From contig NPFB01000012.1 in the NCBI GenBank assembly GCA_014084085.1, positions 286,891-342,080 of the forward strand: a stretch of 55,190 nucleotides of DNA, read 5' to 3'. Source of the DNA: Hondaea fermentalgiana. Lineage: Eukaryota > Sar > Bigyra > Thraustochytrida > Thraustochytriidae. Shown one piece after another: positions 35,499-45,881 of this stretch. A program made the translations under genes and the position numbers. Within the stretch, counting starts at the first letter, position 1; every line of letters begins with the position of its first letter. A model generated the notes under the pieces. That model had not been told where the DNA came from and ran no database searches. It worked only from the letters and a program-made list of their open reading frames with translations.

Positions 35499-38400
35499 AT
35501 GAGGCAAAGCTCAGGGAACTTGCCCGAACACGATGAACCCAAGGGCTTTGCTGCGACCCGCATGGGTCGACGTTTATCGCGCGTGCTTGGTTTTATGAAG
35601 CAAGGTGTCTTTGGCCTCTTGTACCTTATTGCTAAGGATCAGCACAGCAGCAACAGCGTTGTTGTAGCAACGACCGCTGTGAACACGCTGCAGCTGCTCT
35701 TCATGTCCTTTTCAGAACGTGCTCGCTTTCCGTGGCATTGGTGGCTGAGCAAGTACCTACGCCCTTTTCTTAAGTTCTTCTCCCTCGCCTTCGTTCAGGA
35801 CCTGAGCAAACCTGTGCAAATGGTGTCGTTCTTTATTTTCTTTATGATGCTCTTCTCCACCAGCGCCATGGCGGCGCTAGTGCAGTCTGAGTTTGCCTCT
35901 GGCGGGGTCAAGAACCTTTGGGTACTTCCGGTGCTCCGCTTCATGTTAAGGCTCCTTACTACGGTCTTTTACGTGCCGGTTATTACCGTGCTCCTTGAGT
36001 CGCTGAGCTGCGACAATCCCTTTGACAATATTCTCGTGTGCGGAACGGTAGCACACAACGCATTTTCAGCAGTAATTCTCGGCTTGCTGTTGTGGTTTAT
36101 TACCTTTTCTGGTTTCATCGTTCTCGTGTTTGGCCAACGCGACCCCTCTGTAGGAGACGCAGAGGCTGGGCCTCACAAGCGCCTCGAGTTCGTCAATTCG
36201 CTCATTCGAGCTTTGCTCGAGTTTTGTTTTCAAGGCCTGGCGGCCACGCAGAATAGTCTCACCAACCCAAATGTGCCAGTGCTCATTTTCATCGTCAACA
36301 TCACCGGCTTCTGGCTTACATGCTCGTATGTTTACTACCTCCCGTATTACTCGGCCTTTACCAACAGAATCATGGCCAGCTTTTATGCTGCATTTTGGTG
36401 GAGCGGGATCTGCCTCATTGCTGCAAACTCTGTCAATGACACCCACGACACATCTTCCGCTCTTCTTTTCATCCTTGGCGCACCGCCATTCATGTATTCG
36501 TGGTCGCTCGCGGTCGACCTGCGGATGGAGTGGTACAAACGTACGCAAGATACTCCAAGAGACTCACCGTACATGGAAGAAGTGAGACTTCGACTCAAGT
36601 ACCCTTTTGTCCGCATGCACAATCGACGCGAAGGCCTTGGCTCCGACATGGAATTTGAGAGCGACAACAGTTCAGAATCGACATGCACAGAGTCCCTGCT
36701 CGGCTATGACGATAACGATGCTGTCATGGAAGAGTACTTAAGCGTCGCTACGCGCTTTCATCGCGACGGTTTCTTCTGTCTCCACGTCTCCCTCCTCATG
36801 GACCGAATTTGGCGGCACCAGGTCCGGTCACGCAAGTTCCTCAAGCTTGCAGAGAGCTTGCCGCTGTCCTTTGATCACCTCTTTGTGGTGTATCAAAAGA
36901 CGCTACAGAATAGAGAGCGAGAGACCGGGGCAAAGGGCGCGATCTCTTACCTTGCCTTCGACCATCATGTCAAGCAGGCGAAGATTGCGATGGCCGAAAG
37001 CGTGGACCTTATTGTCAAGTTCTGGCTGACGCTCATGGACGGTAACTACACTGTCAAGGACTTGCACTCACTCAGCGTGAACGTACACAGAACCTTGGCG
37101 CGATGTAAGCTGCATATGCGAAGTCTTCTTTCTCTCAATCCAAATTCTCCGACGGCTCTCACGCTCTACGCAGTTTACCACGAGTATGTCTTGAATGATG
37201 AGACCATGACCAAGAATATTCTCGGCACAGACGACTGCATCTGTGGCGAAGCGCTCATCAATCGCCTGCTCAAGATCGAGGACGTGAAAGAGTCAGAGTT
37301 CTTGGTGTGCGGCGAAGGCGCCAATCTAGGGAGGATCAGGTGGGCTTCATTTGGGCTGCTTTCGATGGTCGAATATACGCAGGCAGAACTTTTCAACTCA
37401 CCACTGTCGATCCTCTTTGTGCCAAGCATAGCAGATGTCATGGAGATTTACCTCGCAAAGACCGTGCGTAACATTTCGACGTTTGCAGTCATTCGCGTCT
37501 TCACGTTTTGCCATTCAAAGTCGGGGAACTGCACCTTTGTGGAGCTCGCGCTCACGCCAACAATTAGCAATGCAGGCGAGCTTGAGTTCTCGTGTCGATT
37601 CTCCGAGGTGGCAGAAGAGGAGCTTCTCTTGCGAGACGAACTTGGCAGGGGCTATCTTCTCATTAATCTCAAAGGCAATGTCATATCTGGCAGCGCAGAT
37701 GTCTGGCCCATCGTAGGGCTTAGCGCAGAGCAAGTGCAGAACTCGAAGGAGCACATTTCCAATATTGTGCCTTGGCTTCGCAATGAGAAAAGCATTCGCG
37801 CCACGCAGGCGGCACCAAAGGTCGGCCACGCTGTGGAGCTGGGCGACTCGACATATCATGTCGACATTGTGAGCCACCAGCTTGCCCTCCCTGACAAGTC
37901 GACCTGCTTCGAGGCTACAGAGATTTTCCAGGTCAAATTTACGGAGATGAAAGGATATTCACCCCTCGCGGCGGCGGACGGGACCGTGCCTCCAGGTAAG
38001 CTACGACACATGTCCTCGTTGCGTTCGGATACATTCAACTCGTTAATTTCCGATACCTTTGGCGACGATCCCTTTGACATGGCTTCTTCCCAAGCCTCGA
38101 GCGATCTCGGCTCAGAAGATGATTTCGATTTTGACGAGGAAGATCTCATGAAACACATTCGCAAGGCTATTGAGCAACGCATCAATACTTCCTCTCCCAT
38201 GGTGCGAAGATTTGTCTTTCAAAGTCGTTGGCTCACTCTCGCCGTTATTGTATTCTTCGTTGCTGTCAGCATGTTCTTCGACGAACATGTCAACGGTTAC
38301 AGAGACTCTTTGACGTACTTTCGAACCGTGTATGAACGGGACTCTCTTCTTGTCAATCTCGCCTCGTACACCCAGGATCAGGTTGCTACAATTGCGCTTT

Positions 38401-40118
38401 TTGAAGAAAGCAGCAGAAACAACAACAACAGTGGAAGCAGCACTGTCAGCGACACAGACGCTTTGCAAGAAATGCTACAGGAAAATGCAAACGCCATCAA
38501 TTCAACCGCCTTCGAACTGCGAAGCGCCCACCGCTTGCTAATGAGAGTGTCTGAAGCCGACACCTCCATGCGAGCCTTCGATCTTGACTTTGAGGCCGAT
38601 GTGTCACAAAACACATCACTCGTCTTCCATGTCGGCGAGGAGGACGCTGCTCGCGCGTCCAGCATCTGGATCGGAATTTTGGAGCTCACAAACCACGCAC
38701 TCGCATTTTCACAGTACGAGTCGCCCCAGTGCGAAGATTCGTGTAATTTTACACTGGACAACGCGATCCGGTCAATACTGCCTCAATCGAAAAAGGAAGC
38801 GAGACTTTGGTTCCAGCATCAAACAGCCAAACTCGAGGAGGTGTCTCTTTTCAATTGGCAGGTCTTGATTGCATCGAGTGTAGCCATTGTGTTCTTGTTG
38901 ATCGAGGTTTACCTACCTGTTTTGTTGGCAACCAGCAAATCTCGCAAGTACACGGTTCACGCCTTTGCAAGCATCCCGTCGCTTCTCGTGTTAGAAATGT
39001 CAGACACGTACGCTAAGCGCGCGGAGCATCTCGTCCGCCTGAGCGAACAGTCACAAGCTGATGACGCTGACGGTGTTGTGGTGAATAAGCAGCAGACTTC
39101 GGAGCAGGCAGCGGCGCAACACAAGAGTCTCCTCGGGCAGCAAAAAGACAGGCAGACTTTTCGATTCACGCCTCTCAAGCGCGCGATTAACACAATGGGT
39201 TCGAGTCTTCGATCCATCGAAAAGGTGGCCAATGATCACTTTCTCGTGCGCCTCATAATCAATCTGGCGCTTGTCGCTCGTATCGCGTACCCTAGCCTTC
39301 TTGTCTGGGCAATGACGCTCTACTTTGTGCTCGTTCCGCGAGAGGCAGGACTCACAACGGTGCAAGCGACGGCGGACCTTGTCAGTCAACGCTGGCTGGC
39401 GAGTGCAGAGCTCTCATTTTGGCTCAAAGAACCGCCTCAGGAAGGGATTGTAAAGACAATTGACGACCTGCTTGAGATTGTGTCAAGTGTGACCTATAAG
39501 CTGCATTTGGGCAATGGATCCGACACGTATGAGCAGCTGTCAGATCAGCAAGAAGAGCAATGGGACTTGCTTTTCGAAGATGCCTGTTTGTCACGTATTG
39601 CAAGCGACCTGCCCTGCAATAAGACTTTGGCATTTCTGGGCGATTTTGCAGAAGGAGTGCCGGACAATGTTGTTGTCGATCTGGGTCTTGAGAATGGCCT
39701 TCACTTTGCCAACGAACAATTCATTTCTCTTGTGCGGGACCTTCGTGCTCTCTACCAGCAGATTGCGCAAAATCAAACTCAGGGAGACATCGACATGCTA
39801 CTGCAGCAGCAGGCTGCCATGTACAGGCCTTCGACGCTTTTTGAGTCACTTCTCGTGGCGCATCGATTTTCCACGGATCTTGCTTTTGAATACGTGGCAA
39901 GCCTTGTTGACGCCTTTGAGCAGCATCGTGTGGGCACTTCGATCGCAGTTTGCGTGATTGTCATTGTCTCTCACCTTTTTGTTTGTCGAACAGTGTCGGC
40001 TGTCGACTCTGACACGCAAAAGAACCTTATTCTGCTCATGATGTTGCCAGAGAAGGTGTTTAAGCAGCGGCCTCAAATTCTGGACCTTCTGCAAGTAGAG
40101 CACATCAATGCCCAGTAG
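35499..40118 (+). CDS. TmcB-like (tiny macrocysts) polytopic protein with PAS-like region
   Basis: A 1539-aa membrane protein resembling the TmcB family of Dictyostelium, ciliates and other protists. The first 340 residues contain about eight hydrophobic segments, including VSFFIFFMMLFSTSAMAALV and FSAVILGLLLWFITFSGFIVLVF. A cytosolic helical, TPR-like region follows (about 360-600), with the family-typical LNPNSPTALTLYAVYHEYVLND near residue 550. A PAS-like domain (about 640-770) includes GYLLINLKGNVISGSADVWPIVGL. An acidic linker (about 860-885) leads to a second membrane module with four segments: near 915 (LAVIVFFVAVSMFF), 1125 (VLIASSVAIVFLLIEVYLPV), 1255 (LINLALVARIAY) and 1490. The C-terminus (LILLMMLPEKVFKQRPQIL) matches the family's closing motif. 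Physiological role is unknown; sensing or mechanosensory roles have been suggested for relatives. Confidence 0.82.
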   Translation: MRQSSGNLPEHDEPKGFAATRMGRRLSRVLGFMKQGVFGLLYLIAKDQHSSNSVVVATTAVNTLQLLFMSFSERARFPWHWWLSKYLRPFLKFFSLAFVQDLSKPVQMVSFFIFFMMLFSTSAMAALVQSEFASGGVKNLWVLPVLRFMLRLLTTVFYVPVITVLLESLSCDNPFDNILVCGTVAHNAFSAVILGLLLWFITFSGFIVLVFGQRDPSVGDAEAGPHKRLEFVNSLIRALLEFCFQGLAATQNSLTNPNVPVLIFIVNITGFWLTCSYVYYLPYYSAFTNRIMASFYAAFWWSGICLIAANSVNDTHDTSSALLFILGAPPFMYSWSLAVDLRMEWYKRTQDTPRDSPYMEEVRLRLKYPFVRMHNRREGLGSDMEFESDNSSESTCTESLLGYDDNDAVMEEYLSVATRFHRDGFFCLHVSLLMDRIWRHQVRSRKFLKLAESLPLSFDHLFVVYQKTLQNRERETGAKGAISYLAFDHHVKQAKIAMAESVDLIVKFWLTLMDGNYTVKDLHSLSVNVHRTLARCKLHMRSLLSLNPNSPTALTLYAVYHEYVLNDETMTKNILGTDDCICGEALINRLLKIEDVKESEFLVCGEGANLGRIRWASFGLLSMVEYTQAELFNSPLSILFVPSIADVMEIYLAKTVRNISTFAVIRVFTFCHSKSGNCTFVELALTPTISNAGELEFSCRFSEVAEEELLLRDELGRGYLLINLKGNVISGSADVWPIVGLSAEQVQNSKEHISNIVPWLRNEKSIRATQAAPKVGHAVELGDSTYHVDIVSHQLALPDKSTCFEATEIFQVKFTEMKGYSPLAAADGTVPPGKLRHMSSLRSDTFNSLISDTFGDDPFDMASSQASSDLGSEDDFDFDEEDLMKHIRKAIEQRINTSSPMVRRFVFQSRWLTLAVIVFFVAVSMFFDEHVNGYRDSLTYFRTVYERDSLLVNLASYTQDQVATIALFEESSRNNNNSGSSTVSDTDALQEMLQENANAINSTAFELRSAHRLLMRVSEADTSMRAFDLDFEADVSQNTSLVFHVGEEDAARASSIWIGILELTNHALAFSQYESPQCEDSCNFTLDNAIRSILPQSKKEARLWFQHQTAKLEEVSLFNWQVLIASSVAIVFLLIEVYLPVLLATSKSRKYTVHAFASIPSLLVLEMSDTYAKRAEHLVRLSEQSQADDADGVVVNKQQTSEQAAAQHKSLLGQQKDRQTFRFTPLKRAINTMGSSLRSIEKVANDHFLVRLIINLALVARIAYPSLLVWAMTLYFVLVPREAGLTTVQATADLVSQRWLASAELSFWLKEPPQEGIVKTIDDLLEIVSSVTYKLHLGNGSDTYEQLSDQQEEQWDLLFEDACLSRIASDLPCNKTLAFLGDFAEGVPDNVVVDLGLENGLHFANEQFISLVRDLRALYQQIAQNQTQGDIDMLLQQQAAMYRPSTLFESLLVAHRFSTDLAFEYVASLVDAFEQHRVGTSIAVCVIVIVSHLFVCRTVSAVDSDTQKNLILLMMLPEKVFKQRPQILDLLQVEHINAQ

Positions 40119-40494
40119 ACTTTGCGCCTGTTCCTAGGACTCTGCATCCTGCCTGCCCCTCTGATTGGCTTGCTGTTAGTTAGAATAGGCCCGCGGCGAG
40201 GCGAGGGAAGCGAAATGACACTTAAAAAAATTATTTGTACTTGATTTTCGAAGTTCTGGTTCCTGGTGTCACAACGATGCTGCCAGATTTCTTGTTCACG
40301 AAAATTGGCATATTGAATTGAATTGAATGGAATGGAATTGCGTGCAATTGCGAGACTTGCTCTCAATCGAAACTTGGCTTCGACGCCGCGATATCGTTTG
40401 TCATTGCAGAGCCCGAATGAGACAAATGCATACACCCCCTCGCCCCCCTTCCAGCGTTTGATTCTGTGGAGGGCGGGAGAGATCCATCAAAAGC
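40119..40494. other. Convergent spacer, nothing seen
   Basis: This 376-base stretch lies between the 3' ends of the TmcB-like and DYRK genes. It contains AATTG-rich repeats around 40312-40350 and no supported gene. Confidence 0.5.
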
Positions 40495-42426
40495 CTATGA
40501 AGAAGCTTCTGCAAGGAGCTTCAACGCGGCCTTGGGCTCGATGCGCGTTCGCGGGTCATAAACGAGACACTTGCACACGATCTCAATGAGATGCTCATTC
40601 GAGAACGTGCTGGCTGCGAGAGCGCGGCGTAGCGAGAGCGAACCAGGCTTGGGAAAGCTCGTATTCTGCGTCCAGCGGGGAGCTCCGGAGCTTCTATGGA
40701 AGAACTTCGACCATCGCGTCGCGCCTTCGCGGATTGGTTGACCCCGGATTGCAACAATGAGCGCCAGCTGCTCGAGCTCGTTCTGGCCAGGAAATAGCGG
40801 AAGCCCAACCATGAGCTCGGCAAGAACGCAACCGCAACTCCACATATCCACGGCAACGCCTGTGGGCGCTCCAAGAATGACTTCGGGAGCACGATAAAAT
40901 CGAGACTGGATGTAGGTGTGAACCTGCTCACTCACCAAACATGCCGAACCGAGATCAACCAAACGGATTCGGGGAGAAACGAGGATAGTTCCATCCGCGA
41001 GAGTCATGGGCCAAGACATACAATCGACGGCGGTTGCTAGCGTTGCTTCACGAGGACGACGCGGGCCGTCCTCGAGCAGGATGTTTTCTGGTTTTATGTC
41101 GCAGTGTATGATATCTGCATCGCGAAGAAAGCGGAGCGCGGCGAGAAGTTGTTTTGCGATAGCAAGAACAGGCTTCTCTGCCAGACCATGATGCTCATTA
41201 GCGCGCAGTATCTCATACAAATTCTTGGAGTACATTGGAAACACCAAGCAAAGGTGGTCTCTGAACCAAAAGTGGTCAAGAAGGGTGACGACTCGCGAAA
41301 CACCTTGTGGATCGCGGTCACGAATCCTTTGTAGCACGCGAAGCTCAACAAGAGCTTGCGCACGGAACCGCTGAACACTGCGAATCATCTTGATTGCAAT
41401 CGATGCTGCTTGCTGTTGCTGGGTTTGGTGGTCGCGACAGCGAAAGACCTGCCCAAAGCTGCCATGCCCTAACTTGCTCTCGAGTTCGTACCTGAAAGCA
41501 ATCTGCTCACCTTTAACGTAAATGTACTCGCCTTCAGCGGTGTCGAATGCGCCATGCGCTGTTCTTGCAATTTTTGATGTTTGCGAACCGATATAATAGA
41601 CTTTGTCGAACGCGCAAATCTCATTGCGCTCATAATCAGCGAGTAGATCGGGGCACATTTGCAAGGCCTCAGGGCCGGAGAGGATGCGTCTTTCGGCAGG
41701 CAAAGTGTCCTGCTTGGCCATTGTTTCCTCACGCTGTGAAGACCGATATTGCTGGCTACGATTTTGACGAGCACTTACGGCAGGAGGTCGTGGACGTTGT
41801 CGTGCCGTGAGTGATCCACTTGAATTCTGGGTCGCGGTTATGCTCTTTCCGGCAATTCGAGCTGAGGCTACGACCTGTGGTCGCAGGTCCTCATGGGTTC
41901 TGCGTTCCCGAGAGCTAGCTATATCGTGCGGATTTTGAGCAAGACTTTCACGTCTAAAGCGCGCGTCTACGTGACGTTGATTTGGATGGGGTTGTCGACC
42001 TTCAAGGTACTGAGGTCTTTGTCGAAGATGGCTCCGCCTGTGCTGTGATTGCAGTTGCTGAGATCGTTGCTGCTGGAAAGGGTAGGTACGTTGGCTCTGA
42101 TTCTGTTGCTGGAACACGTGCTGTTTGCGTTGTTGATTCTGATGAAATTGCGGACGATGCTCCGGAAAGGGTTTGGTGCTTGAACGGAAAGCTAGTTTGC
42201 GGCGATTATCGTGTTGGTGCCGTGCATTAGCGTCTTCGAATGCAGGTTCGTCTGTTCGCGCTGACCCGGCACGATATCGAGAAGGTGCACATGATTGCAG
42301 ACTTTCTGGATGATGATTGTGGGCCGATGGACCACTTTGCTTGGCGACGGGAGCAGCGTAGGAGCGATCATGCGAAGCTGGCTTCAGAACAAGCCTGGGC
42401 ACCCGAACAGGCGCAGTGCTGGCCAT
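40495..42426 (-). CDS. DYRK-family protein kinase (class II-like) with DLG motif
   Basis: A 643-aa dual-specificity tyrosine-regulated kinase. The first 230 residues are Gln/Arg/His-rich and disordered. The class II DYRK homology box follows (LLADYERNEICAFDKVYYIG), then the kinase domain (about 300-635). Visible elements are the P-loop GHGSFGQVF, the VAIK-type lysine in ASIAIKMI, and the catalytic loop H441-C442-D443 in IIHCDIKPEN (HCD is normal in DYRKs). The activation-loop QSRFYRAPEV is preceded by H-T-Y, so the autophosphorylated second Tyr is present but the first is His. The metal-binding DFG is DLG (D491-L492-G493). About 25-30 extra residues lie between the catalytic loop and DLG. Catalytic residues are present, so activity is likely. 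Substrates are unknown. Confidence 0.9.
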   Translation of the reverse strand: MASTAPVRVPRLVLKPASHDRSYAAPVAKQSGPSAHNHHPESLQSCAPSRYRAGSARTDEPAFEDANARHQHDNRRKLAFRSSTKPFPEHRPQFHQNQQRKQHVFQQQNQSQRTYPFQQQRSQQLQSQHRRSHLRQRPQYLEGRQPHPNQRHVDARFRRESLAQNPHDIASSRERRTHEDLRPQVVASARIAGKSITATQNSSGSLTARQRPRPPAVSARQNRSQQYRSSQREETMAKQDTLPAERRILSGPEALQMCPDLLADYERNEICAFDKVYYIGSQTSKIARTAHGAFDTAEGEYIYVKGEQIAFRYELESKLGHGSFGQVFRCRDHQTQQQQAASIAIKMIRSVQRFRAQALVELRVLQRIRDRDPQGVSRVVTLLDHFWFRDHLCLVFPMYSKNLYEILRANEHHGLAEKPVLAIAKQLLAALRFLRDADIIHCDIKPENILLEDGPRRPREATLATAVDCMSWPMTLADGTILVSPRIRLVDLGSACLVSEQVHTYIQSRFYRAPEVILGAPTGVAVDMWSCGCVLAELMVGLPLFPGQNELEQLALIVAIRGQPIREGATRWSKFFHRSSGAPRWTQNTSFPKPGSLSLRRALAASTFSNEHLIEIVCKCLVYDPRTRIEPKAALKLLAEASS

Positions 42427-42859
42427 GCTGTAGCGAGTGCTTGCTTGGCCGGAGCGCGTGGGGTGGAAGTTTGTGTCTGCGCGATGCCGCGAGACCCATG
42501 TGCTCAGTCAGACGCTTGCGCTGGTCTTCACAAACAATAGTGAGAGAGAGAGGGAGCGTGCTCTCGTTTCGCTAGCTACACAGACGCATCCAAGCCACAT
42601 TTTGCATTTTTTGTCCGTTTATACTGTCTACTTTATGAAGGCTTGTCGGAGCGGCAATAGGGTACTAGTATCCTATAGCAGTATGTGGTGCAACCCAAAA
42701 CTACCAACGTCTGTCCAAAGCAAGACTGAGGAATGTAAAAGGGGCAGCAGAGAGAAGGAATGGTGGGGCAACGCAAGCGAGCAAGGAGGAGGAAGGGGGG
42801 GGGGGGGGGGGGAGATCAAAGAGTCACAAGCACAAAGGAAAAAATAGACGTCCAAGACA
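42427..42859. other. Spacer with an 18-base G run
   Basis: This is the 433 bases between the DYRK start and the RPL3 stop, both genes on the minus strand. It has a GA run at about 42540-42556 and an uninterrupted run of 18 G at 42795-42812, about 50 bases beyond the RPL3 stop in its 3' flank (C run in the RPL3 sense). Confidence 0.6.
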
Positions 42860-44017
42860 TTACTGCTTGGTGGAGCCAAAGACGCGATCGCGCTCCTCCT
42901 TGGTCTGGAAGCGACCGTGACCCATCTTCGACGAGGTGTCGATGAAGTTGATGACGATCTCCTCCTTGGCCGCGCGCGAGGTACGGGTGTGGAGGGACTT
43001 GCGCATGGTGACGAGAGCCTTCTTGGGGCCCGGGGCACCACCCTTGATCATAACCCAGTCCTGGGTGACAATACCGTAGCGCACGAAGCCGCCAAGAGGG
43101 TTGATGTCCTTGACGGTAAGATCGGTCTCAGTGGAGCAGCTCTTCTCGCCGGCCTTGCCGAGGCGGTAGATCTTCTTGTTGGTCTCCACGCGGTGGTGCA
43201 CACCATGCTGACCGGCGCGGGGCACAGTCACCTTGACGCGAGCAGGGTGCCAGGCACCAATGCAAGCAACCTTGCGAAGACCCTTGTGGGTCTTGCGGGG
43301 AAGACGGGTGACACCGAAGCGCGAGACGACACCCTCGAAACCGTGACCCTTGGTAATACCGATGAGGTCGCACATCTCGTCCTTCTGGAAGACACTGTCG
43401 AGGGGGATCTGCTGCTCGAAGAGGCCACGGGCGAAGTTGACCTTGTCCTCGACGGAGCCACCGTTGATCTGGATCTCGGCAATGTGGGCCTTCTTCTGGC
43501 GGAGGTTCAGCTTCTTGATCTGGGTGTGAGCGATAAGGCGGACGACCGAGCAGTACTTCTTGATGCGCTCGATCTCAGTCTCGATGTCGGCACCGTTGCC
43601 CTCGGTGTACTTCTTGGCGTACTTGGTGAAGGCCTTCTTCTTGGAGTGGTACCAGTTCTTGTAGAAGCGGCGCTTGGCCTCCTCACTCAAGTGCTCAGCC
43701 CAGACGGTGGTGAGCGAGCGAAGGCCACGAGGGGTCTCGATGTAGCCGACGATGCCGACGCCAACCATGGGGGGCGCCTCGAGGATGGTGACAGCCTCGA
43801 GAACCTCCTTCTTGTGCACGTTCGAGCCCGGCTTGTCCACGGTGCGGGTGACGTGGGTCATGCCAGCCTTGTAGGCCATGAAGGCGGTGAGGTGGGTGTC
43901 CTTGGACGCGTCGTCCTTGGGGAACGCCCGGATCTTACCGCGGTGGTGCTTGGACCGCTTGCGCGGGAGGAAGCCAAGGCTGCCATGGCGGGGGGCCTCA
44001 AACTTGCGGTGCGACAT
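42860..44017 (-). CDS. RPL3: 60S ribosomal protein L3 (uL3)
   Basis: Large-subunit ribosomal protein near the peptidyl-transferase centre. The product is 385 aa, almost the same as yeast (387). The N-terminus [21 protein letters not shown] is nearly invariant in eukaryotes. [15 protein letters not shown], the [20 protein letters not shown] region, the central loop [26 protein letters not shown] with WHPA, and [19 protein letters not shown] are all present. Codon use is extremely biased to C- and G-ending codons (AAG almost exclusively), as expected for high expression, and this creates a 518-codon antisense open frame that is not a gene. The start at 44017 is certain. A GTAAG immediately precedes the ATG, so a leader splice site close to the start is conceivable. 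No coding intron. Confidence 0.98.
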   Translation of the reverse strand: MSHRKFEAPRHGSLGFLPRKRSKHHRGKIRAFPKDDASKDTHLTAFMAYKAGMTHVTRTVDKPGSNVHKKEVLEAVTILEAPPMVGVGIVGYIETPRGLRSLTTVWAEHLSEEAKRRFYKNWYHSKKKAFTKYAKKYTEGNGADIETEIERIKKYCSVVRLIAHTQIKKLNLRQKKAHIAEIQINGGSVEDKVNFARGLFEQQIPLDSVFQKDEMCDLIGITKGHGFEGVVSRFGVTRLPRKTHKGLRKVACIGAWHPARVKVTVPRAGQHGVHHRVETNKKIYRLGKAGEKSCSTETDLTVKDINPLGGFVRYGIVTQDWVMIKGGAPGPKKALVTMRKSLHTRTSRAAKEEIVINFIDTSSKMGHGRFQTKEERDRVFGSTKQ

Positions 44018-45287
44018 CTTACCTTCGCTGCTGCTGCTAGTCTACGTCGTTCACCAATCAACGCAAGCCACACGTTGCGCGGGACGCACGAAAGAGTACC
44101 GCGTTCGCCACGTCGTCGTCGTCGTCGTCGTCAATGTCGTTTGTCGTCGTCGATATCGTCAGTCAGTGCCGTCCTCCAGCCCGTGCTCCGCGACCCGCCC
44201 CTGCCCGGGCCCCGCGCGCAGCGCACCGCCGCCACCTACCTCGCCGAGTCCTGCTGCTTCTTGGTGTCTGCCGCCGCGAAGAGCGCCCGGCAGGGCCACA
44301 GGCACGGACTCCGCGCCTGCCCCCCGCGCCTGCCCCCCCGCCCGCGCCACCCGCGGTCTCGGACAGGGGCGTGCGGGGGTGGGGTTCGGCGCAGTCCGGC
44401 GCGGAGGAGCGCCGGAAGAAGGAGCGGAGGGGAAGGGGGATGCGTTGCGCAGAGGAGCGGCTGGAGCAACTAGACCGGCTGGAGTGTAGAGAACGGCTGG
44501 AAAGGGCGTCGGGGCGGCAGCTTGTTTGGCGGCAGGACGAGGCTCGGGAGAGTATGGGATGGGATAGTGCCTGCAGCCATGGCAGCTGCGGCTGCTGCTG
44601 CAGCTGAGAGCGAGTGCTTTCTGAGGAGACTATCATGATGGCTGGAAAAACGGTCTTCTTGGTAGAGCCAATGCCGCAGTCCACACCATCTGCCTGCCGC
44701 GAAGCTGAGACCGAGATCCGAGGACCGAGATCCGAGGACCGAGGTCCGAAAAGCCTGAAAAGCATTGGGACTCTTTGTATATAGCCAGCGGTGGCAAAGA
44801 TGAAGCGTGTGCCGTGTGAGGCCGGGCGAGCGGGCATGGAGGGCCTCGAGCTGGCCATGGTGGCTGGCTGGCTGTTGCTTTCCGATTTACCGAAGGCGAG
44901 GCTGGCTGATGAAAGGAGCAAGCGAGAGCGCTGCCTTTCCTTCTCGCGCTATAAGCAAAGCAAGTCAATAACAGGCAAGGTGCAAGGCAAAACCTTTTCG
45001 AGAAGCTCTCGGGGCACGGCGTGGTGCTCGAAGCCGGCGTCGGCGCCAGCTACCACTGAGGACAGGCGAGCCGGAGGCAACGTGAAGTGGAAATTGGCGG
45101 AACGGCCTGGCGGCCGGCTGGCTGGCGAGCTCGTCCTTTGCACCAAGCAAAACCATATCCGGGGGGCGATCATCGTCAATCTCACTCTCCGAGGCCGAGG
45201 GAGGAAAGAGAAGCTTGTCTCGCGGGTGTAGGCTGGTCCGGGGCTCGGTTGGTTGGTCGACGCGTGATTGGGGTGCGCAAAGTCAAG
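44018..45287. promoter_or_regulatory. 1.27-kb divergent spacer, RPL3 and Erv1-like genes
   Basis: This separates RPL3 (minus) and the sulfhydryl oxidase (plus). A CGT trinucleotide run lies at about 44115-44132. A 14-base tandem repeat (GACCGAGATCCGAG, about three copies) lies at 44709-44749. Open frames here lack domains. Confidence 0.5.
44709..44749. repeat. 14-base tandem repeat, three copies
   Basis: GACCGAGATCCGAG occurs twice perfectly, then as GACCGAGGTCCGA. It lies mid-spacer between RPL3 and the Erv1-like gene. Confidence 0.8.
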
Positions 45288-45881
45288 ATGCTTTCTGCTG
45301 CACGGAGAGTAGCGGCGTCGTCCGCAACGTCAGCATCGCCTTTGGCGCGCCAGAAACTGGCGGGACTCTTGTCGCTCATCGCCTCTGGCGCCACGCTGGT
45401 ATCGGCCTCGACGCTGGTTGCTTCGACGGCAAGTGCAGAGCCCGCTGGGCCAGACTGCGCCGAGCCTGTGTGCGATGACAAAAAGGAAATGTTCATGGGC
45501 ATGATGGGTAAGGGCGCGAAAGGTGCAAACGGAGCGAAAAAGGAATGTCCGCTTACGCGAGGCCAAATGGGACGCTCTACTTGGGAGTTTCTTCACACCA
45601 CGGCCGCATACTACCCGGACAAGCCGTCTGAGGAGCAGCAGCATGCCGCACGAGGCCTCATCGAGGCCATGAGTCTGCTGTATGCGTGTGCGCACTGCCG
45701 AGAGCACTTTCGCAACCACGTGGAGGCACATCCTCCAGACGTCTCGAGTCGCGCGAGCTTTGAGCGCTGGCTCTGCGATGCTCACAACGAAGTAAATGAG
45801 GTTCTTGGGAAGCCCAAATTTGACTGCTCCAAGATTCAGGAGCGATGGCGGACTGGCTGTCGTGAAGCCAAGGCCAAGTGA
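45288..45881 (+). CDS. Erv1/ALR family FAD-linked sulfhydryl oxidase
   Basis: Oxidises thiols to disulfides in the mitochondrial intermembrane space, working with Mia40 where present. The product is 197 aa. The N-terminal 50 residues are Arg/Ala/Ser-rich with a hydrophobic stretch (LLSLIASGATLVSASTLVAS), consistent with mitochondrial bipartite targeting. A likely shuttle pair follows, C57-x4-C62. The Erv domain (residues about 90-190) has RGQMGRSTWEFLHTTAAYYP, the active-site C134-A-H-C137 in YACAHCREHF, the FAD-contact WLCDAHNEVNEVLGKPKFDC, and the structural CX16C pair C163/C180. All expected cysteines are present. The start at 45288 gives the targeting sequence directly. Confidence 0.95.
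   Translation: MLSAARRVAASSATSASPLARQKLAGLLSLIASGATLVSASTLVASTASAEPAGPDCAEPVCDDKKEMFMGMMGKGAKGANGAKKECPLTRGQMGRSTWEFLHTTAAYYPDKPSEEQQHAARGLIEAMSLLYACAHCREHFRNHVEAHPPDVSSRASFERWLCDAHNEVNEVLGKPKFDCSKIQERWRTGCREAKAK

Noticed and set aside
42917..44473. 518-codon open frame on the plus strand
   Set aside because: It is antisense to RPL3 and results from that gene's extreme GC3 codon bias; the translation has no domain and is Val/Leu/Gly/Asp-rich in the way antisense frames are.
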